A DNA stretch of 64,000 bases, taken from assembly GCA_019752335.1 (NCBI GenBank), contig JAIEMJ010000031.1:141210-205209 (forward strand). The letters are read 5' to 3'. Shown one piece after another: positions 28,189 through 34,608 of the stretch. The DNA comes from Bryobacteraceae bacterium (lineage in GTDB: Bacteria > Acidobacteriota > Terriglobia > Bryobacterales > Bryobacteraceae). The translations under genes and the position numbers were made by a program. Below the pieces are notes generated by a model. It made no database searches and was not told where the DNA came from. It saw only the letters and a list, made by a program, of their open reading frames with translations. Within the stretch, counting starts at the first letter, position 1. Each line of letters begins with the position of its first letter.

Positions 28189-28818
28189 TCAGATGGTTGG
28201 CGGGAAGTCCGCCCGGCAGAAACAATAGACGAACTGCTGCGGCGTGCCCCAAGGCGTCATGTGGATCTCCCGCTGGCTTTCGAGCAACCGGAATCCGGAG
28301 CCGAACTCGCCGTGCAACTGGCCATCGTCGTAGCGCACCACGTCCAGGCCGCTACACTTCGCTGGACCCTCCGGACCAAAAGCGCTGACGATGACATAGC
28401 CTCCTGGCCGCACCGTGCGTCTCACCTGCGCCACGTAGGCTGCGCGATCCGCTGCCGACGTCAGGAAGTGAAACACGGCGCGATCATGCCAGATGTCGTA
28501 GGCCTGGGCCGGGAGGACCGCTTGGGTGACGTCGCCGGCGATCCACTCGACGCGCGTGGCGGCGTGACCGAGGCGGTTCTTCGTCTTGTCGAGCGCTTTG
28601 CGGGAGATGTCGAGCACGGTAAGCGACAACGCCGGCCGGGAGAGAAGGTCATCCACCAAAGTCGACTCGCCGCCGCCGACATCGATCACCGAGGCGTTTC
28701 TTCCCCGTGCCGCTTGGTCGATCAACGCAAGTGAGGTCTCCAGATGCGGCCGGTACCAACTCACCGCGTCCGTGGCTTTGGTCGCGTAGACTTCATCCCA
28801 GTGTTTGGCGGGGTTCAT
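28189..28818 (-). CDS. Class I SAM-dependent methyltransferase
   Basis: The protein of about 209 residues has a small Rossmann methyltransferase core: HWDEVYATKATDAVSWYRPH, motif I VIDVGGGESTLVDDLL (about residues 42-57), LTVLDISRKAL, motif IV YDIWHDRAVFHFL and VRRTVRPGGYVIVSAFG. The ending (HMTPWGTPQQFVYCFCR) has a C-x-C pair. ATG 28818 gives the standard N terminus; the longer frame reaching 29319 is antisense to the neighbouring gene and excluded. The substrate is unknown. The gene lies 13 bp upstream of the Oar-type receptor on the same strand and may share its transcript. Confidence 0.88.
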   Translation of the reverse strand: MNPAKHWDEVYATKATDAVSWYRPHLETSLALIDQAARGRNASVIDVGGGESTLVDDLLSRPALSLTVLDISRKALDKTKNRLGHAATRVEWIAGDVTQAVLPAQAYDIWHDRAVFHFLTSAADRAAYVAQVRRTVRPGGYVIVSAFGPEGPAKCSGLDVVRYDDGQLHGEFGSGFRLLESQREIHMTPWGTPQQFVYCFCRADFPPTI

Positions 28819-28845
28819 CAGTTCATCGTATGATAACCGGAGCCT

Positions 28846-29049
28846 ATGGACTACATCGAACAACTCTTTGGCATCTCCCCGGACGGGGGCAACGGCCTTT
28901 TCGAATTGATGCTGTTTATGGTGCCGGTGGTGGCGCTGGCGGCGTGGCTTCTGCGGCGGCGAGGTCGGCTTGCGCCCACGCCTGCCACTCAGCCGACGGA
29001 TCGGACTGGCTCCCGATCCGGTGGCGGAATAGACCACGACCGTAGGTAG
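28846..29049 (+). CDS. Small single-pass membrane protein (possible)
   Basis: This 67-residue frame starts at ATG 28846 behind ggag at close spacing. It encodes MDYIEQLFGISPDGGNG, a clear transmembrane helix (LMLFMVPVVALAAWLL), a positive RRRGR stop-transfer and a polar tail. The helix and its charge distribution look like real protein. However, bases 28916-29049 overlap the 3' end of the convergent beta-propeller gene, whose own C-terminal tail there is Ala/Pro-rich and likely variable. It is divergent from the methyltransferase gene. I cannot name the family. Confidence 0.5.
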   Translation: MDYIEQLFGISPDGGNGLFELMLFMVPVVALAAWLLRRRGRLAPTPATQPTDRTGSRSGGGIDHDRR

Positions 29050-31171
29050 CGGCGGTGAGCGTGCGGGACTCGGCGTGGACCACGAGATCCATGACGAAGG
29101 CCTGCGGGAGATCGCCTGAGATGTCAGTCCACGTATAGCTCTCGCCCGTCCATGCGCCCCGGTAAACACCGAAGTCCGTGGCGACGTAAGGCGTGTCTTC
29201 GTGAAAGACGACGCAGTTGTGCGGCGCATCGGGAAGCCCTTCGCCGGTCGCGCGCCAAGTGTGGCCAGCGTCGAGTGAAAGGTAAACGTGCGCTTGGCCG
29301 GGGTCCGGCGAGGGCCCAACGGCTACCAGTACGTGCGCGCTGCTCTCCGGATGGGCCGCGATGCGCGTGATGTAGCGATAGGGCAGGTCAATGCCGGCCA
29401 GATTCTCGCCCCAGGTATTCCCGCCGTCATCACTGCGGAAGAAGCCTCCGCGCTCGGTGCCGGCGTAAACGACACGATCCTGCGCGCTGAAATGAATCGC
29501 CGACACCGGGGAACTATCCAGCACCGGCGAAACCGCGCGCCACGTCTCGCCATCATCGTTGGACTTCCACAGGCGCGTTGTGCCGAGCAGCAATGGCCGC
29601 GGATTCTTGCGCCCCGGCGAGCCGTCCATGGCCACGATGGGCATCCACAGATCTTCCTTGTCCTTGGCTTCCAGGCCGGCGGGTGTGATGCGCTTCCATC
29701 CCTCTTCGCGCGTGTGCCGGTACACCTCGCCGCCGGGCGATGTCGAAACGAGGTGCTCAGGGTCCTCGGGATCCATCAGCATCCAGCCGCCCTCGTCGTG
29801 GCGCTGGTGGTCGAAGTGCTGGGGAGGATCTTCCTGCCGGTGGAGTACGACGCCCTCATGATGCACGCTGCCCGCGACGATGCCGCCTTCGGCGCCCGCG
29901 ACGTCCACCTTGAAGAACATCGACGTGGCGAGGCCGGCATGCCGCTGCGTCCAGGTGTCGCCGTGGTCGTCACTCACGCCGCAGCCGCCTTCGTTGGCGT
30001 CGTAGACGCGCCCGTTTGCGGCCAGCACCAGCGCGTGGTGGCCGCCAGGGGCAAAGTGGGGGTCGGCTTCGGGGGCGTCGAATTCGGTGATCTGCTGCCA
30101 GGTGCGGCCGCCGTCGCGGGTGCGGTGCAAGTCGCGTCCACCGCAGATGACGAACTCCGGGTTATCCGGGGCCACGGCGATGCAGTTGTCGTAGTTCGCA
30201 CTCGTCTCGTTGGCGAAGTGGGTGCCGCCGTTGCTCTGCCAGGTGTCGCCATCGTCGTCGCTGCGGAAGACGCCGAGCACGCCTTCGCGCGTGTGACCGG
30301 CGTAGGCCCACAGCACGGTTACCGCGGGCTGGGCGCCGTCCGCCGGCCGGTGCCCGATGGCCAGGCTGGTGCGGCCGAACTTCTCGCCAGAAGGCAGCCC
30401 GGTCTCGAGATGGGTCCAGGTCTGGCCGCCGTCGAGCGACCGGTAAATGCCGCTACGCCAGCCCCGCAGATGGACGGCCGCATAGACGACATCCGTGCGC
30501 GCCGGGTGGCAGACGATGGAGTGGCAGCGATAGGGCCCTGCGACGTCGCTGGGGTCGGCGGCGCCCTCAAAAGCGAAACCGTCCACCAGGTCCCAAATGA
30601 CGATGCCGTTGTCGCCGGCGCGGCCAATATGCAAGCCGGAGAGGTCTTCGTCGACGATGGTGGCGGAGCCGGCGAAGATCCGGCCAGGCACCAGGGGATC
30701 GAGCGCGAGCGCCCCGATGCGGTTGGGCAGGGTTTGCGGGCCGTCTACCTCGTCGACGACGGAAGCCCAGGTGGGGCCGCCCGAGGAACGGAAGATACCG
30801 CAGCCGGGGTAGCTATCCAGGTTGAGATTCGCTTCGCCGGTGGCCAGGTAAAGCGAGCCGTCAGAGTGAAGGGCTAAAGCCCCTACGCTCAACGACGCCA
30901 GTTCGTCGGACCATGGCTGCCAGGTGAGGCCAGCGTCCTCGGTCCGCCAGACGCCGCCGCCGGCCGTCCCCAGAAACACCGTATCTGGATGCTGCGCGGA
31001 CACCGCCAGTGCCGTCGCGCGTCCACCGACGTTGTTGGGGCCAAGCGAAGTCCAGTTGTAGACCGCCGTGACGGCGGAGCGCCGCGTGATGCGCTGGAGG
31101 GTAGCTTCCTGGGAGTCGCTCGGCCTCGCCCAACGATTGAGAAACCAGGCGGCGCGTTCGTCGCGGCTCAT
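28916..31171 (-). CDS. Asp-box (BNR/sortilin-like) beta-propeller protein B
   Basis: The 751-residue protein consists almost entirely of Asp-box repeats with the pattern S/T-x-D-x-G-x-T-W: TEDAGLTW, SLDGGQTW, SDDDGDTW, TRDGGRTW, SDDHGDTW, SNDDGETW, SDDGGNTW and SLDAGHTW are visible. They form one or two beta-propellers as in sortilin/VPS10, sialidase-like and photosystem II assembly YCF48-like proteins. The start ATG 31171 overlaps the upstream paralogue by 4 bp. There is no signal peptide (MSRDERAAWFLNRWARPSD), so unless exported by another route it is cytoplasmic. The Ala/Pro-rich tail overlaps a small convergent gene. No catalytic sialidase motif (FRIP) is seen, so a binding or scaffold role is more likely. 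Confidence 0.85.
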   Translation of the reverse strand: MSRDERAAWFLNRWARPSDSQEATLQRITRRSAVTAVYNWTSLGPNNVGGRATALAVSAQHPDTVFLGTAGGGVWRTEDAGLTWQPWSDELASLSVGALALHSDGSLYLATGEANLNLDSYPGCGIFRSSGGPTWASVVDEVDGPQTLPNRIGALALDPLVPGRIFAGSATIVDEDLSGLHIGRAGDNGIVIWDLVDGFAFEGAADPSDVAGPYRCHSIVCHPARTDVVYAAVHLRGWRSGIYRSLDGGQTWTHLETGLPSGEKFGRTSLAIGHRPADGAQPAVTVLWAYAGHTREGVLGVFRSDDDGDTWQSNGGTHFANETSANYDNCIAVAPDNPEFVICGGRDLHRTRDGGRTWQQITEFDAPEADPHFAPGGHHALVLAANGRVYDANEGGCGVSDDHGDTWTQRHAGLATSMFFKVDVAGAEGGIVAGSVHHEGVVLHRQEDPPQHFDHQRHDEGGWMLMDPEDPEHLVSTSPGGEVYRHTREEGWKRITPAGLEAKDKEDLWMPIVAMDGSPGRKNPRPLLLGTTRLWKSNDDGETWRAVSPVLDSSPVSAIHFSAQDRVVYAGTERGGFFRSDDGGNTWGENLAGIDLPYRYITRIAAHPESSAHVLVAVGPSPDPGQAHVYLSLDAGHTWRATGEGLPDAPHNCVVFHEDTPYVATDFGVYRGAWTGESYTWTDISGDLPQAFVMDLVVHAESRTLTAATYGRGLFRHRIGSQSDPSAEWQAWAQADLAAAEATPPAPPPAP

Positions 31172-33363
31172 TTCGCGTTCCTCACGTCCAGCCGGTAGAT
31201 GCCGCGGCCGTAGGTGGCGGCGAAGAGCGCCTGGGCGCCGCGGTGGTAGACGAGGTCCGTGACGATGACGTTGGGCAGGGTGCCGCTCACATTCTCCCAA
31301 GCGTACTTCGCGCCGTCCCAGCGTCCCGCAAAAACGCCGATATCGGTGCCGACGAAGGCCCGAAAGGGCGCCACGGTCTCGAAAGCGAGCGACGTATGCG
31401 GCACGTTGGGCAAGCGCAGGTCCGGATTGGCGTTGCGCCAAGTAAGCCCGGCGTCGAGTGAGAGAAAGACATGCCCATAGGCTCGGCGCTCGGCGCCCTT
31501 CTGCGCTGGGGGCGTCGCTGCGATGGTGAGCAGGACGTGCCGATGGTTCTGCGGGTGGCTCTCCATGCGCGTGATTAACCGGTAAGGCAGGTCGACGCCG
31601 GCCAGATTCTCTGACCAGTAGTTACCGCCGTCTACGCTGCGAAAAACGCCGCCTCGTTGCGTGCCCGCGTAGACAAAGCGCGGATTCGCGTCGGCGATTT
31701 CGATCGCGGTCACCGTCGAGCCATCGAGCACCGGCGACGCCGGCTTCCAGGAGACACCATTGTCGATGGTCTTCCAGATCCGCGTGGTGCCCAGCAGCAC
31801 GGGGCGCGGTTGGGCGCGGCCGGCGCTGGTATCCATGGCCAGATAGGACATCCACACTTCGCCGGTCTCCTCTTCATCCAGGCCGTCCGGCGTCGCGTCG
31901 CGGAAGCGGCCGTTGTTCGCCACCGCGATGTTGATGTGCTGCGAGGAGCCCCACAGGTGGCTGGCGTCGTCCGGGTTAAACACGGTCCAGCCGCCGTCGC
32001 CGCTCAGCACGCGGGAGAACAGCCCCTTCGGGGTGTTCAGGTTGTGTACCAGCGTGCCGTTGTCCTGCGCACCGCCGCTGATCACCTCGGCATGCGTGGG
32101 CGCGACGTCCAGGTCGTAGAACATCGTGGTCACCAGACCGGCTTCGCGCGTCTGCCACGAAGCGCCGAAGTTTTCGCTGAAGGCCAGCCCACTATCGTTG
32201 GCATCGTAGACCCAGCCGTCGGGCGTGATGGCGAGCGCGTGGTGGTCGGCGTGCGCGTAGTGTGGATCGTGCGGGGGCAGGTTGAACTCGGTGATCTGCT
32301 CCCAGGTCTGGCCGCCGTCGGTGGAGCGATGCAGATCCTGCCCGCCGCAGATCACCTGGTCCGGGTGTTGCGGATGCACGGCGATGCAGTTGTTGTAATG
32401 CGTGGAGCGCTGCTGGGCGAAGTAGTCCTCACCGGTGGCGTGCCAGGTGTCGCCGCCGTTGCGGCTGAAGAAGACGCCCAGCATCCCTTCGCGCCGGTGC
32501 CCGGCGTAGGCCCACAGCACGTCGGGGTCAGAAGGGGCGCGGGCCAGGCTGACGCGGCCGAAGGCTTCGCTAGGGGGCAGCCCTTTGGTGAGTTGTTGCC
32601 ACTCGCCATCGCAGCAGCGCCACAGGCCGCTGCGCCAGCCACGCAGATTCACGCTGACGATGGCTTCGCTACGTTCGGGGTGAAAGAGCACGGAATGGCA
32701 GCGATACGGCACGGACGCGCGGACGGGAACCTGGCTCTGCGGATCGCCGCCGAAGACGAAGCCGGAGATGGCTTTCCATTCCCAGCTTCCGTCAGCGAGT
32801 TCGTGGCCCTCATAGAGTCCGGCGGGCTCGCTGCGGACGGTGGACGCTGAGCCCAGCAGGATGTGGCCGCGCGGGGATACGTGGTCAATCGCGATGGCGC
32901 CGATCCGGCTGGGCAGCGGGTCACCGGTATCCGCTCTTTGCGTGCCGCCGATCAAAGCCCAGCCGCCCCCCGCGGACTGATAGAGGCCAGTGCCCGGATA
33001 GCTATCGAGCGTCAGGTTGGCTTCGCCGGTGCCCACGAATAGGCTATGCGGCGCGCGCGGATCGAGCGCCAGGGCTCCGATGTTCTGCACGAGGTCGTCG
33101 TCCCAGACGGACTCCCAGGTTTTGCCGGAATCGCTGGAGACCCAAACGCCACCCGCGGCACTGCCCAGCCAGACGCGGCGCGGCTCGCGAGGGTCCACCA
33201 CCAGCGACGTCGCGCGGCCGCCGACGTTGAAGGGTCCGAGCGACTCCCAACGGATGGCTGGATTGCCCGCCGCGCGCGCCCCAACCAGCGCGCTGACATC
33301 GGCTTCATGGCCCGGCTGCGCCGAGCGGTCAGAGAACCATTGGGAGCGTCCAGCCTTGCTCAT
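31168..33363 (-). CDS. Asp-box (BNR/sortilin-like) beta-propeller protein A
   Basis: The 731-residue protein is a paralogue of the next gene, sharing the opening WESLGPFNVGGRATSL, GTGEANLTLDSYPG and the segment YRCHSVLFHP with its neighbour (WTSLGPNNVGGRATAL and so on). Asp-box motifs include SSDSGKTW, SRNGGDTW, STDGGQTW, SVDGGNYW and SLDAGLTW. No signal peptide is visible. It starts 9 bp after the repeat-peptide gene and overlaps protein B by 4 bp, so glycosyltransferase, repeat peptide and both propellers form an operon. The pair probably arose by tandem duplication. A role in recognising or processing the repeat peptide is only an inference from context. Confidence 0.86.
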   Translation of the reverse strand: MSKAGRSQWFSDRSAQPGHEADVSALVGARAAGNPAIRWESLGPFNVGGRATSLVVDPREPRRVWLGSAAGGVWVSSDSGKTWESVWDDDLVQNIGALALDPRAPHSLFVGTGEANLTLDSYPGTGLYQSAGGGWALIGGTQRADTGDPLPSRIGAIAIDHVSPRGHILLGSASTVRSEPAGLYEGHELADGSWEWKAISGFVFGGDPQSQVPVRASVPYRCHSVLFHPERSEAIVSVNLRGWRSGLWRCCDGEWQQLTKGLPPSEAFGRVSLARAPSDPDVLWAYAGHRREGMLGVFFSRNGGDTWHATGEDYFAQQRSTHYNNCIAVHPQHPDQVICGGQDLHRSTDGGQTWEQITEFNLPPHDPHYAHADHHALAITPDGWVYDANDSGLAFSENFGASWQTREAGLVTTMFYDLDVAPTHAEVISGGAQDNGTLVHNLNTPKGLFSRVLSGDGGWTVFNPDDASHLWGSSQHINIAVANNGRFRDATPDGLDEEETGEVWMSYLAMDTSAGRAQPRPVLLGTTRIWKTIDNGVSWKPASPVLDGSTVTAIEIADANPRFVYAGTQRGGVFRSVDGGNYWSENLAGVDLPYRLITRMESHPQNHRHVLLTIAATPPAQKGAERRAYGHVFLSLDAGLTWRNANPDLRLPNVPHTSLAFETVAPFRAFVGTDIGVFAGRWDGAKYAWENVSGTLPNVIVTDLVYHRGAQALFAATYGRGIYRLDVRNAK

Positions 33364-33372
33364 GGGGCGGGA

Positions 33373-33681
33373 CTAGCTGTTCGATTTCTTACCGCTTACC
33401 GGCGCAGGGTCGGGCTTACGAGAGGTGTTGTCGGTGCTGCCGTTGGGAGTAAGTCCGCCGGCGCCGATGGGCGCGGGGTCGGGCTTGCGAGAGGTGTTGT
33501 CGGTGCTGCCGTTAGGAATCAGTCCGCCAGCGCCGATGGGCGCGGGGTCGGGCTTGCGAGAGGTGTTATCGGTGCTGCCGTTAGGAATCAGTCCGCCTAC
33601 CCGGACGGGCTCAGTGGTTGCCGCTACCTCAGCCGTCTGGGCCACCAGACCCGGAATCTCAATCGTAATCGTGATCTTCAT
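33373..33681 (-). CDS. Small protein with three near-identical 23-residue repeats (putative precursor or scaffold peptide)
   Basis: The 102-residue protein has a leader-like N terminus (MKITITIEIPGLVAQTAEVA), then three tandem repeats of 23 residues at 29-51, 52-74 and 75-97, each opening with GG and reading GGL(I/T)PNGSTDNTSRKPDP. Each unit contains NGS and NTS sequon-like triplets and DP/AP-rich ends. ATG 33681 has a good ribosome-binding site (aggaaggta). It sits between a glycosyltransferase and two beta-propeller genes in one operon. The form recalls multi-core RiPP precursors or modified repeat peptides, but no RiPP enzyme is recognised here, so that reading is speculative. Confidence 0.75.
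   Translation of the reverse strand: MKITITIEIPGLVAQTAEVAATTEPVRVGGLIPNGSTDNTSRKPDPAPIGAGGLIPNGSTDNTSRKPDPAPIGAGGLTPNGSTDNTSRKPDPAPVSGKKSNS
33391..33597. repeat. Three 69-bp in-frame tandem repeats
   Basis: Three direct copies of a 69-bp unit (33529-33597, 33460-33528, 33391-33459) differ at only a few bases, for example gttgtcgg versus gttatcgg, and the third has L-T in place of L-I. The unit length is a multiple of three, so copy-number change keeps the frame open. High identity indicates recent amplification or homogenisation. Confidence 0.92.
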
Positions 33682-33720
33682 AACTGTACCTTCCTACGCT
33701 GCTTTTGTGGCGCCTTGGGC

Positions 33721-34608
33721 CTACCACTCTAACCCAAAAGACCGAAAAAACCAATCATCCGTTTCCCGGCGTGCCGCCTGGACGAGTTGGCGGCGGGCAG
33801 CCACGTCAGAATCCACCACCATCAGCAGCGCCTCGCCAAACTCCCGGTACTGCCGCAGCGTGCCCACCACGATGTCCAACCGCGCGGGTGAGAAGTGTAC
33901 CAGCGCCAGACGCAGCCGGTTGTGCAAGGAGATTCGTGGGGGCAGGGGATAGGGCACGCCCTCGCGAAAGTGATGTCCAGCAATCGTCTCCGGCGTCACC
34001 CATTGCTGATAGCCCAGCGTCCAAAGCCGTAAGCACATCTCATTGTCGACGTTGCCCGCGGCCAGCATACCTTCGTCGAAGCCTCCAACCGCGTCGAAGA
34101 TCCCGCGGCGGATGGCCATGCACGCACCGGGTAGCACGGGGACCAACACCGGACCCTGGGGCGCCTCTTTCAGCCAACTGGCCTCCAGATGGGGCTTGGG
34201 CAAACTCAGCCCATAGCCCACGTGCTGGCGGGCCGGCATCTCCGCCATCGCCGGCGACGCCGCGCCGGCTCTAGGGCGTTCGAGCAACTCGCACACCGGC
34301 TGCCACCAACCTGCGTCGAAAGACATGTGCGCGTCGCAAAACACGAGCACCTCGCCCGTCGAGGCGCGCGCACCCTGATTGCGAGCCCGGGCCACGCCGG
34401 TTGCCGAATCATTGCGCAGGAGCCGCACCTCCTGGCCTTGCGACAGGAAATCGGTAGAGCCATCACTCGAAGCATCGTCCACGACCACGATCTCGGCGGT
34501 CTCCGGCAGCGTCGCCCGCAAATTCTCGACGGTATCGCGGAGCAGCGCGCCTTCGTTGCGAGAGATCACTACCGCCGAGATCGCTACCGTACGGTCTCGC
34601 GCTGCCAT
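33721..34608 (-). CDS. Family 2 glycosyltransferase (GT-A fold)
   Basis: The protein of about 295 residues begins with the GT2 nucleotide-sugar-binding fold: AISAVVISRNEGALLRDTV, then IVVVDDASSDGSTDFL (DD near 43-44), GVARARNQGARASTGEVLVF, and CDAHMSFD with the DxH variant of the DxD metal-binding motif. ARLDIVVGTL and the acceptor side (FDEGMLAAGNVDNEMCLRLW, ED/ND-like region) follow. ATG 34608 overlaps the kinase gene by 25 bp and has aggaaac upstream. It starts an operon with the repeat peptide and two propellers. The donor and acceptor sugars are unknown. The peptide with NGS/NTS repeats is a plausible acceptor. Confidence 0.85.
   Translation of the reverse strand: MAARDRTVAISAVVISRNEGALLRDTVENLRATLPETAEIVVVDDASSDGSTDFLSQGQEVRLLRNDSATGVARARNQGARASTGEVLVFCDAHMSFDAGWWQPVCELLERPRAGAASPAMAEMPARQHVGYGLSLPKPHLEASWLKEAPQGPVLVPVLPGACMAIRRGIFDAVGGFDEGMLAAGNVDNEMCLRLWTLGYQQWVTPETIAGHHFREGVPYPLPPRISLHNRLRLALVHFSPARLDIVVGTLRQYREFGEALLMVVDSDVAARRQLVQAARRETDDWFFRSFGLEW

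Noticed and set aside
28819..29319. N-terminal extension of the methyltransferase at 28189
   Set aside because: It is antisense or out of frame with the propeller gene region and lacks a ribosome-binding site; ATG 28818 matches the family's usual start.
29288..30877. 529-aa plus-strand frame over the propeller gene
   Set aside because: It lies opposite a gene with at least eight Asp-box motifs; its composition is high-GC antisense noise.
33391..33597. CRISPR array
   Set aside because: The repeats are 69 bp, contiguous without spacers, and lie inside an open reading frame.
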